Notes: generated from the letters alone by a model not told the origin. DNA of 64,000 nucleotides from Cellulomonas edaphi (GCF_030362815.1 NZ_JAUCGR010000001.1:736024-800023); one strand, 5' to 3'; positions 26,098 through 35,723 are shown, counted from the stretch's first letter. Program-made: numbers and translations.

Positions 26098-27507
26098 ATG
26101 GTGAGTACGCCTGAGAACGACCAGAACGCGCTGGACGCCGTGCGCGCGGCCGACCCCGCCGCCGGCTCCGCTCCCGACCTCGCTCGCCTGCACGCCGCCC
26201 TGGCCGAGTCGACGGGCGTGCAGCTGGGCGACGACGAGCTCGCCGCCCGGCGCTCGCGGCGCACGCCGCGCTGGATCCAGGTGGCCGCGGCCGTGGCGGG
26301 CGTGGCGCTCGTCGGCGGCGGTGGCTACGCACTGGGCAACCAGCGCGACTCGGCGAGCACGGTGGCCGGCGCCCCGCCGATCTCCCTGAGCGACTCGGCC
26401 TCCCGCCAGGCCGCCGGCGCCCAGGACGCCCAGAGCGCGCAGGGCGAGATCGCGCCGCAGTCCAACCCGTTCGGCGTCGGCGCGGCCGCGAGCGCTGACT
26501 CCTCGAAGCGGGTGGCCTCCTCGTTCTTCCCGGCCGGCTACGGGCTGCACACGGTGTTCACCGCGCGGGGGCTGTCCACCGCGGGTTCGTCTGCCGACTC
26601 CTGGGCCTATGACGCGGCCTCGGTGTACTCCGCCGGCACGGCCGCGCGCCTCGCCGAGGCCCTCGGCGTGGCCGGTACCCCGCGCGAGGACTGGGGCTGG
26701 ACCGTCGGCCCGAACGACGGCACGGGTGCGACCGTGTCGCTCGCGCCCGACGGCGTCGCCAGCATGAGCTACTACGACCCCGCCAAGGACCCGTGGGCGT
26801 GCCTCGACAAGTCCGCGCCGGACTCGATCGAGACGCCCGCCGCGGGAGAGGTCGCGTCGGACCTCGGGTCGGCGGCGATCGAGTGCGACGGCGACGCGGC
26901 ACCGCGCGGGGCCAAGGCCGTCGCCGAGGCCAAGGACGTCCTCGAGTCGCTCGGGGTCGACACCGGGGCGCTCGAGCTCGAGTCGCAGGGCGACGGCGAC
27001 GACCGCATGACGACGGTCATCGCCTACCGGGTGGTCGACGGGCAGCGCACGGACAACCCCTGGTCGGTCAGCCTGGTGGCGGACGGTGTCTCGTCCGTCA
27101 ACGGGCCGGTCGCGCCGCTCGTCGGGCTGGGGAGCTACGACGTGGTGAGCCCGGCGCAGGCGGTGGAGCGCCTCGGCGACCCGCGCTTCGGGGCGTCGGG
27201 CGGAGGGCCCGTTCCGTACGCCGCGCGTGAGGGCGTCGCGGCCTCGGCCTCGGCCTCCGACGACGTGGCCGTGGCGCCCACCCAGGAGCCGAAGCCCACC
27301 GTGCCGCCGACGGCGTCGGCCGGCGACCCGCTGAGCTGGCCGGTGACCGAGGTGACGATCACCAAGGCCCGGCTCGGCCTGGCCACGCAGACAGCGCCCG
27401 ACGGCTCGACGACGCTCGTCCCGAGCTACGAGCTCACGGGCACGGACGGATCGACGTGGTCGGTCGTCGCCGTCGTCGACCAGCAGCTGGACTTCGCGTC
27501 CCGCTGA
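26098..27507 (+). CDS. Single-span membrane protein paired with the ECF sigma factor (putative anti-sigma)
   Basis: 469 residues: a cytoplasmic N-terminus of about 58 residues, one transmembrane helix (about 60-80, VAAAVAGVALVGGGGYALG), and a large exported region ending in a Ser/Pro/Thr linker and a C-terminal beta-rich segment. The short N-terminal region resembles the place where anti-sigma domains sit but lacks a zinc HxxxCxxC motif. The position directly behind the sigma gene and the shared promoter support an anti-sigma or sensor role; this is inference. Two Cys pairs may form disulfides outside. A terminator follows. ATG 26098 (GTGAGTACG start at 26101 also possible). Confidence 0.72.
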   Translation: MVSTPENDQNALDAVRAADPAAGSAPDLARLHAALAESTGVQLGDDELAARRSRRTPRWIQVAAAVAGVALVGGGGYALGNQRDSASTVAGAPPISLSDSASRQAAGAQDAQSAQGEIAPQSNPFGVGAAASADSSKRVASSFFPAGYGLHTVFTARGLSTAGSSADSWAYDAASVYSAGTAARLAEALGVAGTPREDWGWTVGPNDGTGATVSLAPDGVASMSYYDPAKDPWACLDKSAPDSIETPAAGEVASDLGSAAIECDGDAAPRGAKAVAEAKDVLESLGVDTGALELESQGDGDDRMTTVIAYRVVDGQRTDNPWSVSLVADGVSSVNGPVAPLVGLGSYDVVSPAQAVERLGDPRFGASGGGPVPYAAREGVAASASASDDVAVAPTQEPKPTVPPTASAGDPLSWPVTEVTITKARLGLATQTAPDGSTTLVPSYELTGTDGSTWSVVAVVDQQLDFASR

Positions 27508-27520
27508 CCCAGCTCGAGGT

Positions 27521-27554
27521 GGACCGGCCGTCGCGGAGGGGCGTCGGCCGGTCC
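27521..27554 (+). terminator. Hairpin terminator after the sigma/membrane protein pair
   Basis: A perfect 10-bp inverted repeat (27521-27530 with 27545-27554), 14-nt loop, followed by CTCTCGTCT; starts 13 bp after the stop codon. Confidence 0.75.
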
Positions 27555-27605
27555 CTCTCGTCTCCCCGCCGGGCCGGGTGGCTCGATCGCGCCTAGCGTG
27601 GACGG

Positions 27606-28229
27606 ATGGTGTCCGGGCTGATCGTCGTCGCCGTCGGCCTCGTGCTGTGCTTCGGCGGCATCGTCTCTATCAACCTTGCGCTCCTCGCCTCCGGCTTCGG
27701 CGGCGCCTACCTGCTCGCGGAGGCGTTCGGGGCGACCGACTGGGACGCGATCTGGGTCGCCGTCGCGTCCGCCGTCATCGTCTGGCTCGTCGCGATGTAC
27801 GTCTTCCACCTCGCGCCGTTCGTCATCGGCGCCGTCACGGGAGCGGTGATCGGCGCGAAGCTGTGGGCCGCGCTGGGCAACCGGCAGACCAACGTGCTCC
27901 TGTCGGTCGTCCTGGTGCTCGCCGTGGCGGCGGCGGCGGCGATGCTCGCGGACCGGTTCGGCCGCCGCGTCATCCTGTGGACCACCGCGCTGGGCGGTGC
28001 GAGCGTCGCGATGACCGGGGTCGCGGTGGTGTGGCCCGAGCAGATGGGCGCGCTCGACCATCCCGAGCAGGGATGGCAGCAGACCGTCATGTTCCTGGTG
28101 TGGATCTGCGTGGCCGGCACGGGCTGGTACGTGCAGCGCCGCTTCTTCGGGCGCCGGCTCCAGGTCGCGGCCGCCGGGACGCACCCCGTGGGCCGCGGCG
28201 AGGGTGGCGACCTCACGCGGCCGGCCTGA
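27606..28229 (+). CDS. DUF4203-type multi-span membrane protein
   Basis: 207 residues with about seven hydrophobic helices and small-residue packing (FGGIVSINLALLASGFGGAYL, then FVIGAVTGAVIGAKLWAALG) typical of the DUF4203 / TM7S3-like group, whose function is not known. The last 30 residues are hydrophilic. The ATG at 27606 is preceded by TAGCGT (27594-27599) with 6 nt spacing, so the transcript is leaderless. The exonuclease gene begins 12 bp later and may be in the same unit. Confidence 0.78.
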   Translation: MVSGLIVVAVGLVLCFGGIVSINLALLASGFGGAYLLAEAFGATDWDAIWVAVASAVIVWLVAMYVFHLAPFVIGAVTGAVIGAKLWAALGNRQTNVLLSVVLVLAVAAAAAMLADRFGRRVILWTTALGGASVAMTGVAVVWPEQMGALDHPEQGWQQTVMFLVWICVAGTGWYVQRRFFGRRLQVAAAGTHPVGRGEGGDLTRPA

Positions 28230-28241
28230 CAGACTCGGGCC

Positions 28242-29192
28242 ATGACCGCGCCGACCGGACGCCTGCTGCTGCTCGACACCGCCTCGCTGTACTTCCGCGC
28301 GTACTTCGGTGTGCCCGACTCGGTGAAGGCGCCCGACGGCACGCCGGTCAACGCCGTGCGGGGTCTGGTCGACATGATCGCGCGCCTGGTGGCCGACCAC
28401 CGGCCCACGCGGCTGGTGGCGTGCTGGGACGACGACTGGCGACCCGCGTTCCGCGTCGAGGCCATCCCCTCCTACAAGGCCCACCGTGTCGCGCAAGAGC
28501 GCCCCGACGGCGACGTCGAGGAGATCCCGGACACGTTGGCGCCGCAGGTCCCGGTCATCGCGGACGTCCTCGCGGCGTTCGGCATCGCCCGGCTGGGCGC
28601 GGCGGGGTACGAGGCCGACGACGTCATCGGCACGCTGGTCGCGCGCGAGCGGGCCAAGGCGCCGGCCGAGCGCGACGCGATCGACGTGATCACCGGTGAC
28701 CGCGACCTGTTCCAGCTGGTCGACGACGAGGCCCACGTGCGCGTGCTGTACACCGTGCGCGGCATCAAGGACCTCGAGGCGGTGGACCAGGCGCGCCTGG
28801 CCGAGCGTTACGACGTCGCCACGGGCCAGGGCTACGCCGACATGGCGGTGCTGCGCGGCGACCCCTCCGACGGGCTGCCCGGCGTGCCCGGGATCGGCGA
28901 GAAGACGGCGGCAGCCCTGGTGCACCGGTACGGCTCGCTGGTCGGCATCCTCGAGGCGCGCGACGCGCAGGACAAGGGGCTCACGGCCACGCAGCTGCGA
29001 CGTCTGACCGAGGCCGCCGACTATCTGGCGGTCGCACCGAACGTGGTGCGCGTGGCACCCGACGCGCCGGTCGCGGTGGTCGACGACCGGCTGCCGGCGA
29101 CGCCGGCCGACCCCGAGGCGCTCGTCGCGCTCGCGGAGCGGTGGGGGCTGACGTCGAGCGTCCGGCGGCTCGTGGACGTGCTCGCCGGCTGA
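28242..29192 (+). CDS. 5'-3' exonuclease (PolA N-terminal-domain family, stand-alone)
   Basis: A 316-residue FEN-type nuclease. Metal-ligand acidic residues are seen in LLLLDTASLYFRAYFG (first Asp), ACWDDDWRPAFR (with the arch region IPSYKAHR), GYEADDVIGTLV and VITGDRDLFQL. The H3TH DNA-binding motif is SDGLPGVPGIGEKTAAALV. Length matches the free-standing actinobacterial homologue of the PolA 5' nuclease, likely for flap or RNA-primer removal. ATG 28242 has CAGACT 6 nt upstream, a NANNNT leaderless pattern. Confidence 0.93.
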   Translation: MTAPTGRLLLLDTASLYFRAYFGVPDSVKAPDGTPVNAVRGLVDMIARLVADHRPTRLVACWDDDWRPAFRVEAIPSYKAHRVAQERPDGDVEEIPDTLAPQVPVIADVLAAFGIARLGAAGYEADDVIGTLVARERAKAPAERDAIDVITGDRDLFQLVDDEAHVRVLYTVRGIKDLEAVDQARLAERYDVATGQGYADMAVLRGDPSDGLPGVPGIGEKTAAALVHRYGSLVGILEARDAQDKGLTATQLRRLTEAADYLAVAPNVVRVAPDAPVAVVDDRLPATPADPEALVALAERWGLTSSVRRLVDVLAG

Positions 29193-29243
29193 CGCGGCCG
29201 GGTCGAAGAGAGGCTCAGGACCGGCCGGTCGGCACGTGGCGCG

Positions 29244-29795
29244 TCAGGACGAGGCCGGCACGACCCAGAGTCCCGGGCTCGTCTCGGTCCAGCCGTCCGC
29301 CTCGTCGGGCGCGGTGCCGCCGGTGGTGACGAGCGCGATGCCCGGCCCGTCGGCGTCCGGCCGCAGCTCCAGGACGGAGCCTTCGCGCGGCGTGAGGCAG
29401 GTGGTCGAGGTGAGGTCCCCCTCGGGGACGGCGAGCAGGCAGAGCTTGTCGTCGGCGCCCACCCCCGCGTAGACGCGGCCCAGGTCGGTCTGCCCGAGGA
29501 ACCGGGTGCTCGCCGTGCGCACGCCGGTGCCGTCCAGGCCGGTCGCGCTGATCTGGTCGGAGGGAGTCTGGGGCTCGCCGAGCGCGGGCAGCGCGACGAC
29601 CGGCGTGACGACGGCGGCCGGGGGCGTGGAGTGCCGGCTGGCGCCGAGCCACAGGAGGCCACCGGCGACCAGCAGGACGGCGAGACCGAGCGCCACCACG
29701 GTGATCCAGGCCGCATGACGGCGCGGCGGATCGTCCTGCGCTGGGAAGTCGTCGCCGAACGCCTCTGCGAGATCGAGGTCCTCGAACATCGTCAT
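29244..29795 (-). CDS. Single-span membrane protein of unknown function
   Basis: 183 residues: an acidic N-terminus (MTMFEDLDLAEAFGDD...), a membrane helix at about 32-52 (WITVVALGLAVLLVAGGLLWL), and an exported beta-rich domain with two Cys (KLCLLAV and TTCLTPR) that likely form a disulfide. The topology, short cytoplasmic acidic tail plus outer domain, recalls regulators of envelope enzymes, but nothing identifies a function. The ATG at 29795 follows GATACT by 7 nt; a second in-frame ATG is 6 nt further in. Convergent with the exonuclease gene; divergent from rnhA. Confidence 0.65.
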   Translation of the reverse strand: MTMFEDLDLAEAFGDDFPAQDDPPRRHAAWITVVALGLAVLLVAGGLLWLGASRHSTPPAAVVTPVVALPALGEPQTPSDQISATGLDGTGVRTASTRFLGQTDLGRVYAGVGADDKLCLLAVPEGDLTSTTCLTPREGSVLELRPDADGPGIALVTTGGTAPDEADGWTETSPGLWVVPASS

Positions 29796-29885
29796 ACGTT
29801 CCAGTATCGGACGGAACGGGCTCGAGGCTTAGCCCATGTGGCCCGCGCGTCGAGATCCGGTGCCGGCAGGGCAGAATGGCGCACC

Positions 29886-30386
29886 GTGATCACGGTCAGC
29901 ACGGACGGCTCCTGCCTGCGCAACCCGGGTGGGGCCATCGGCTGGGCCTGGGCCAACCACGACGGCTCCCACGCGAGCGGTGCGGTGGCCGCGGGGACCA
30001 ACCAGATCGCCGAGCTCATGGCGGTGCTCGAGGCCATCACGTCGCACCCCGGCGACGAGCCGCTGTGCATCCAGGCCGACTCGCAGTACGCCATCAAGTG
30101 CGCGTCGGAGTGGGTGCACGGCTGGCGGCGCAAGGGCTGGCGCACCGCCGGCGGCAGCCCGGTGCAGAACCTCGCGCTGGTGCAGGCGATCGACCGGGCT
30201 ATCACCGAGCGTCCGGGGCCCGTGAGCTTCGTGTGGGTGCGTGGGCACCAGGGTGACCGGTTCAACGAGCGGGCCGACGAGCTGGCCGGCATCGCGGCTC
30301 GGGCCATGCGGGACGGCAGCCATGTGCCCTCGGGGCCGGTCGGCGTGCCGGTCGAGGCGGGGTCAGTCGTCGACACCCTGTTCTGA
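29886..30386 (+). CDS. rnhA: Ribonuclease HI
   Basis: A 166-residue enzyme that cleaves RNA in RNA-DNA hybrids. The DEDD catalytic residues are visible: Asp in VSTDGSC (residue 8), Glu in NQIAELMAVLEA (about 47), Asp in IQADSQYAI (about 69), and the last Asp in NERADELAG (about 130), after the conserved WVRGHQG. It has the basic handle region HGWRRKGWR as in E. coli RNase HI. GTG 29886 is the only start that begins directly at the first strand. Its 3' end overlaps the convergent DUF3806 gene by 24 bp. Confidence 0.93.
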   Translation: MITVSTDGSCLRNPGGAIGWAWANHDGSHASGAVAAGTNQIAELMAVLEAITSHPGDEPLCIQADSQYAIKCASEWVHGWRRKGWRTAGGSPVQNLALVQAIDRAITERPGPVSFVWVRGHQGDRFNERADELAGIAARAMRDGSHVPSGPVGVPVEAGSVVDTLF

Positions 30387-30857
30387 GCGGTCGGCCGTCG
30401 AACGTCGTAGCTGGCGCACGGTCTCGTGCACCACGGCGTGCACGTGCGCGGTGAACCACCCGTCGGCCGCGATGCCCCAGTGCTCCTCGACCGAGGCGAT
30501 GGGGAACACGACCAGGGGGCTGTCGGGGCTCGAGAGGGCGAGCGTGACGCGCGTGTCGTCGTCGCGGTAGGACACCCACGCCAGGCCGCGCACCTCGCGC
30601 AGCACGAGGTCTCCCAGGGCGACGCCGAAGGCGTGCACCAGGGGAGCGGGGTCGGGCTGCTCCTCGGACTCGAGCCACGTCGTGTGCACGCGGTCGAACA
30701 GGTGGCCCACCGTCCACTCGTCGACGTCGCCGTCGCACAGCTCCGAGACCAGCTCGCGGTGCTGTGCCGCCCACACCTGCTCGGCCGCGTTGAGCGGAGC
30801 GGTGCACCCGGAGGGCTCGTCGTCACCCGGCAGGTGCGGCGAGGGGAGCAGGTCCAT
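30363..30857 (-). CDS. DUF3806 protein, unknown function
   Basis: 164 residues. A helical N-terminus (LNAAEQVWAAQHRELVSELC) leads to the family's core AFGVALGDLVLREVRGLAWVSYRD, then LVVFPIASVEEHW and a C-terminal helix. The core matches the N-terminal domain of the protein at 16510-17454. No signal or membrane span. ATG 30857 follows GATGCT by 6 nt, compatible with a leaderless transcript. Its 3' end overlaps rnhA. Confidence 0.72.
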   Translation of the reverse strand: MDLLPSPHLPGDDEPSGCTAPLNAAEQVWAAQHRELVSELCDGDVDEWTVGHLFDRVHTTWLESEEQPDPAPLVHAFGVALGDLVLREVRGLAWVSYRDDDTRVTLALSSPDSPLVVFPIASVEEHWGIAADGWFTAHVHAVVHETVRQLRRSTADRSEQGVDD

Positions 30858-31002
30858 GGGCTGAGCATCGACCTCGTCCGGCGGGCGCTTGACCGGCTCG
30901 GGCGCTTTTCCCCCGTTCGGACCGTGGCGTACGCCCTGAGGGCGGACGACGAAGGGGCCGCGTCGACCGGGTGGTCGGCGCGGCCCCTTCTGGGCTGTCA
31001 GG

Positions 31003-34000
31003 TCACTTCACCTTGATCGAGTGGCTCTTCGACACCGAGGTGTAGCTGCTGCTGCCCTTGTAGGTGACGGTCACCGTCGTCGCCTTGGTGATCTTCGGCA
31101 GGCGGACGGTCGCCTTGCCGCTGGACAGGGACGCCGTGACCGACTTCGAGCCGACCGTCACGACCACCTTGCCCGTGGGCAGGGGAGCGCCCGTGGAGCC
31201 CTTGACGGTGACGGACAGCTTGGGCGTGCTGTTCTTCTTCACCGTCCACGAGCTCGTCGAGAGGGTGAGCGACGGAGTCGCCTTGGCGACCGTGAGGCTC
31301 GCCGTGCCCTTCGACGACGCGACCGAGGTGTTGCCCAGGTACACCGCGGTCAGGGTGTGCTTGCCGACCTTGAGCGACTTCGGCAGCGTGACCTTCGCCG
31401 TGCCCGTCTTGCCGCTGACCACGACGGTCGCGGTGGCGAGCACCTTGCTGCCCTCGCGGAACTCGACCTTGCCGGTGGGTGCGGACGAGCCCGTCACCGT
31501 GGCCGTGGCCTTGGCGGCGGTGCCGAACTTCACGGCGGTCGGGCTGATCGCCAGCTTGGTCCTCGACGCCGTCTTGACGTCGACGACCTGCGCCCGGGTG
31601 GTCGGGCTGGAGTTCTGCGGGGTCAGGACGAGCAGCTTGCCCGACGTGACGCCAGCAGCCTTGTGGACGGTGATCGACGTGACGTCCGAACCGTCGATCC
31701 ACGTGTTCGCGAAGTCGTCCGTGACGAACCAGAACGGCGGCGCGAACGGGTCGACGGTGAAGGCCGGGGTCGTGTCGACGAGCCCGTCCTCCGCCGAGGC
31801 GTAGGACGAGTACGTCGAGACCTTGATGGACGGCTTGGCGCCGGCCGTGATCCCGTTGTCCGCCAGGTTGATCGGTGCCACCAGGACGCTGTTGTCGAAC
31901 ACGCTCGTGTCGACGTCGCCCGCCTCCTCGTTGACGAGCTCGATGCCCAGCAGGTCGCCCGACTCGTAGTCGTACGACTCGACCGTGGTGAGGTCGCTGT
32001 CGGCGTTGAGCTTGGTGACGATCGCCTCGACGTCCGGGGTGCCGTCCTTGTCGATGTCGATGTCGATCACCGGCGTGACCACCCGGCCCAGCGAGGCCCA
32101 GTTGCCGTGGACGGCGATGCCGATCTCCAGCTTGTTGTAGGCCGCCGGCGGGATGTGCGTCGGGTCGTCCAGCTCGGCCACGAACGGCACCGTGGAGGAC
32201 CAGCCGACGTACTTCAGGTCACCCGAGGCCAGCGCGGACTGCGAGGTGTGCAGGGCCGGGTTGACCGCGATCTTCGGGCTGGTGGCCGCGAGGATGAACG
32301 GCGCGCTGAGCGAGTCGAAGCCACCCGTGGTCACGGCCCGGCCCTTGATCGGGATCTCCCCGAACGAGGCCGCCGACGAGGCGAACACCGGCGACGTGGC
32401 CGTCAGGGCGCTGACCAGCTTGGGAGCGGCCTGCACGGGCACCCGCAGCTCGGTGCCGGTGGGCGGCGTGAGGACCAGGCGTCCGGCCACCTCCGTGACG
32501 AACTCGCGGTCGAGCGGGATGCCGCTGACCTCCTTCTCCGAGGTCGGGTCGATCTCCTTCTTCAGGGTGGCGGGGTCCGCCGTGAGCGTCAGGGTGACGT
32601 CGGCGCTGCCGCCGGCCGGCACCGAGATCGTCGCGGGCGAGGCGGTGATCGTCGCGCCGCCCGACCTCGTCGCGAGCGTCACGCCCGTCGTGAAGGTCTT
32701 GGCGGCCTTGGTGTCGAAGTTCTTGACCGTGACGACCTGCTTCTGCACGACCTTGGCGGCGCCCACGGGAACCACGCCGAACGTCACCGAGGTGAGCGCG
32801 GGCTTGGCCTTGTTGTAGGCGATCACCTTGGTGTTGACGGCGTCGAGAGCGTCGACGCGACCCGAACCGACACGCTGCGGGCCGTACTTCAGCCCCGTGC
32901 CGCCGGGGCCCGTGGTGACGTCGTGCGTGGCCGTGTTCATGACCGCGGCCTTGACCTGCGCGCTGCTCCACGCCGGGTGGGCCCGGACGACGAGAGCCGC
33001 GATGCCCGCGACGTGCGGCGACGCCATGGACGTCCCGGAGAGCACGTGCGGAGCGTCGCCCGCACCCGAGGCTGCGGAGCTGATGCCGGTGCCGGGAGCG
33101 GCCACGTCGGGCTTGATGACGCCGAGCGAGCCGTGCACGCCGCGCGACGAGCTGCTGTTGAGCAGGTCGCCCGCGCCGTCCTGGACGCCGGTCATCGCCA
33201 GGCTCGGGCCGATGTGCAGCGTCAGGGTGCCGGCGACGATCTCCGGGAGGAGCGCATCCGTCGCCGAGGCGATGAGCTGCGCGCCGGGGATGCTGGCGAT
33301 GCCCGAGATGCCGGCGGCGAACACCGGGACCTCGGTGGGCAGGATGACGCCGACGGCGCCGGCGTTGGCCGCGTTGGTGAACCTCACGACGGAGCCGCAG
33401 TTGCGCGTCGCGTCGTTGTCGTCCCACCACAGGTAGGCGATCTTGCCGGCGACCCCCGCAGCCTGCTCCGCCGTGAAGGGGGTGCAGCCGTCGAACGCCG
33501 GGTTGCCGGAGTACCAGACCGGCGCCGTCACGTCGGACGTGCCGGTGTAGGCGACCGAGTTCTGGGCCCCGAACTTCTTGCCCTCGAGCGAGTCGTCGCC
33601 GGCCGCGGTGACCTCGACCGAGTCGAGGACGGGCGTCGCGACCGAGTTCGCGACCGTCAGCGCGCTGGCCGCGTTGCCCGGGCCGCCGCCGATGTCGGTG
33701 ATGTCGCCGGCGTTGCCCGACGAGATCGCGACCACCGTGCCGAGGGCGCTCAGCTTGTCGATGACCAGGTTGTCCGGGTCGTCCGCCGGGGTGCCGTCGC
33801 TGCCCAGGGACAGGTTGACCACGTCGAGCCGGTCCGAGAAGTCGCCGTCGTTGTTCGGGTCGGCCGCGCGGTCGAGCGCGAGCGCCGTGACGTCGGTCGA
33901 GCCGCCGATGTCACCGAAGACCTTCAGCGAGAAGAGCTGCGCCTCGGGCGCGGTGCCCGGGCCGATCTCCCAGCCCGCGAGCGAGTCGAGCTTGGAGTAG

Positions 34001-34902
34001 TCGCCCGTGAACGTCTTGCCGTCGGCGTCGACGCCGTAGCCGGCAGCGGTGCCCGCGACGTGCGTGCCGTGACCCGAGTTGTCCGACGTGGACAGCGAGT
34101 CGATCGGGTTGGTGTCCGGGCTGGGGACCGGGTTGTAGTCGGGCGAGTCGGGGTCCGCGTTGTAGAGGGGGCCCGCGAAGTCGTACCCACCGATGAACTT
34201 GGTGCGGTCGAAGTAGCCGTCGGGCACGGGGGCCGTGCCGTTGGTGCCGTACGCCTCGTTGTACGCGGCAACCGTGCCGGGGCCGCCGAAGTCGGCGTGC
34301 GTGTAGTCGAGACCGGTGTCGATGATGCCGATCCGCACGCCGTAGCCCGTGTTGCCGGTCGCCTTCCACGTGTCCAGCGCCTTGGTGAAGGCGTCGGAGT
34401 TCGCGTTCTCCACCTTCTTGCGCGCGACTCGGTACACGGCGACCACGTCCGGGTCGGCGGCGAGCGCGCGGATCCGCGCGGCGTCGCCGGTGACCAGGGT
34501 GGCGGCGACCAGGTTGGTCAGCGTCCCGAGGCGCTTGGGCGCGGCGCTGTCGACGTTCGTCTTGGTCAGCGTGGCGGGCACGACGTCGGCGGCGAGGGCC
34601 CGGGTCTCGCGGGCGGCCACCTTGACGTCGGCGTCGTCCGTGCCCGCCTTCTTCGCAACCTCCACGCCCGAGGGCGCCTTGAGCTGGACGAACGCGGTCA
34701 CCGTGCCCGTCGCACCGGCGAGGCCGACGACCTTGCGCGCGTCCTTCGCTGCCTTGTCGCGCAGCGAGGACGAGACGTCGCTGAGCTTGCTCGGTGAGGG
34801 GACGTCGGGTGGTGGGGCGGCGGTTGCTGGGCTGGCCAGCATGGCTGCGCTGAGCACCACCGATGCGGCAGTGACGGACGCGAGGATCGGTCGACGGATC
34901 AT
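31003..34902 (-). CDS. Secreted subtilisin-like serine protease (S8), multidomain
   Basis: A 1299-residue exported protease. Signal peptide about 1-30 (AMLASPATAAP), an inhibitor-I9-like propeptide to about 165, then the S8 catalytic domain with Asp195 (IIDTGLDYTHADFG), His278 (NSGHGTHVAGT) and Ser625 (GTSMASPHVAG). The large gap between His and Ser holds a PA domain (about 440-560). Fn3/beta-sandwich regions follow and the C-terminus has two Ig-like repeats (about 1100-1299: TGKVEFREGSKVL... and TGKVVVTVGSKSV...). No LPXTG anchor. ATG 34902 has AGAGG 9 nt upstream; GTG 34908 is in frame but too close to it. Likely digests extracellular protein. Confidence 0.92.
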   Translation of the reverse strand: MIRRPILASVTAASVVLSAAMLASPATAAPPPDVPSPSKLSDVSSSLRDKAAKDARKVVGLAGATGTVTAFVQLKAPSGVEVAKKAGTDDADVKVAARETRALAADVVPATLTKTNVDSAAPKRLGTLTNLVAATLVTGDAARIRALAADPDVVAVYRVARKKVENANSDAFTKALDTWKATGNTGYGVRIGIIDTGLDYTHADFGGPGTVAAYNEAYGTNGTAPVPDGYFDRTKFIGGYDFAGPLYNADPDSPDYNPVPSPDTNPIDSLSTSDNSGHGTHVAGTAAGYGVDADGKTFTGDYSKLDSLAGWEIGPGTAPEAQLFSLKVFGDIGGSTDVTALALDRAADPNNDGDFSDRLDVVNLSLGSDGTPADDPDNLVIDKLSALGTVVAISSGNAGDITDIGGGPGNAASALTVANSVATPVLDSVEVTAAGDDSLEGKKFGAQNSVAYTGTSDVTAPVWYSGNPAFDGCTPFTAEQAAGVAGKIAYLWWDDNDATRNCGSVVRFTNAANAGAVGVILPTEVPVFAAGISGIASIPGAQLIASATDALLPEIVAGTLTLHIGPSLAMTGVQDGAGDLLNSSSSRGVHGSLGVIKPDVAAPGTGISSAASGAGDAPHVLSGTSMASPHVAGIAALVVRAHPAWSSAQVKAAVMNTATHDVTTGPGGTGLKYGPQRVGSGRVDALDAVNTKVIAYNKAKPALTSVTFGVVPVGAAKVVQKQVVTVKNFDTKAAKTFTTGVTLATRSGGATITASPATISVPAGGSADVTLTLTADPATLKKEIDPTSEKEVSGIPLDREFVTEVAGRLVLTPPTGTELRVPVQAAPKLVSALTATSPVFASSAASFGEIPIKGRAVTTGGFDSLSAPFILAATSPKIAVNPALHTSQSALASGDLKYVGWSSTVPFVAELDDPTHIPPAAYNKLEIGIAVHGNWASLGRVVTPVIDIDIDKDGTPDVEAIVTKLNADSDLTTVESYDYESGDLLGIELVNEEAGDVDTSVFDNSVLVAPINLADNGITAGAKPSIKVSTYSSYASAEDGLVDTTPAFTVDPFAPPFWFVTDDFANTWIDGSDVTSITVHKAAGVTSGKLLVLTPQNSSPTTRAQVVDVKTASRTKLAISPTAVKFGTAAKATATVTGSSAPTGKVEFREGSKVLATATVVVSGKTGTAKVTLPKSLKVGKHTLTAVYLGNTSVASSKGTASLTVAKATPSLTLSTSSWTVKKNSTPKLSVTVKGSTGAPLPTGKVVVTVGSKSVTASLSSGKATVRLPKITKATTVTVTYKGSSSYTSVSKSHSIKVK

Positions 34903-35045
34903 GCGCACACACCTCTGAGAGCTCGAACGACACGGTGCGCCCCAGGCCGAACGCAGGTGTGACCTGGTTCACCGAGGGCGCCGGGGGGCACGTTACTTAC
35001 CGGTACGGAGTTTCGGAAGACTTCGGACGTTTCCGTCTCGTTGCG

Positions 35046-35627
35046 TCATCGCAGCGGGACGAACGAGTACGAGCCGTGCGTGCTGACCGTGACCCCGTCC
35101 GCGGTCCGCTCCACCAGGTGCATCGTGGTGCGGACCGGGATCATCATCCGTCCGGACGGGCCCAGCTGCTCGACGAGTGCGGCGGGCAGCTCGGTCGCGG
35201 CCGCGGAGACGAGGATCCGGTCCCACCCGCCCGCGCGCTCGCGGCCGAGGGAGCCGGGCACGGCCCGCTCGATGCGAGCCCAGCCCATACCCCTCGCGTA
35301 CAGGTTGGCCGCGCCCCAGGCGGCCAGCTCGGGGTCGAGCTCGACTCCCAGCACCTCGCCCGTCGGCCCGACGAGCTGCGCGAGGATCGCCGTGGTCCAT
35401 CCCGATCCGGCCCCGACGTCGAGGACCGCCGCACCCGGGTTGACCTGCAGGAGTCGGAGCATCGCCGCGACGGTGCTCGGCTGCGAGCTCGTCTGGCCGT
35501 GCCACAGCGGCAGCGGCCGGTCCTGCGCAGCGAACGGGCGCCGGCGACGCGGGAGGAACCGGGCGCGGGGCTGGGCGCGCATCGCACGGGCGACGGCGTC
35601 GTCGTCCGGGTCCTGCACGTGCGACAT
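35046..35627 (-). CDS. Protein-L-isoaspartate O-methyltransferase family protein
   Basis: About 193 residues. The PCMT-specific pre-motif is WHGQTSSQPSTVAAML, SAM-binding motif I is VLDVGAGSGWTTAIL, followed by VGVEL-like VLGVELDPELA and post-motif DRILVSAAATELP. Family members methylate isoaspartyl residues to repair aged proteins. The protein is a little shorter than E. coli Pcm (208). ATG 35627 has GGAG 6 nt upstream; in-frame codons further up are less likely. Single gene between the protease and the HTH gene. Confidence 0.85.
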   Translation of the reverse strand: MSHVQDPDDDAVARAMRAQPRARFLPRRRRPFAAQDRPLPLWHGQTSSQPSTVAAMLRLLQVNPGAAVLDVGAGSGWTTAILAQLVGPTGEVLGVELDPELAAWGAANLYARGMGWARIERAVPGSLGRERAGGWDRILVSAAATELPAALVEQLGPSGRMMIPVRTTMHLVERTADGVTVSTHGSYSFVPLR

Positions 35628-35723
35628 GACCGGCTCCGTCCCGCGGCACCGTGTGGCGATGCCACCGGTCACCACGCTAGGCCCGTCGTCGACGGCGGTC
35701 CTATGGGGCAGTGGAGAGACGCG

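Noticed and set aside
31021-34797. A long open frame antisense to the S8 protease (about 1258 codons)
   Set aside because: GC-rich codon bias leaves the opposite strand open; its translation is Arg/Gly/Val-rich with no motif, while the protease strand has a signal peptide and full catalytic triad.
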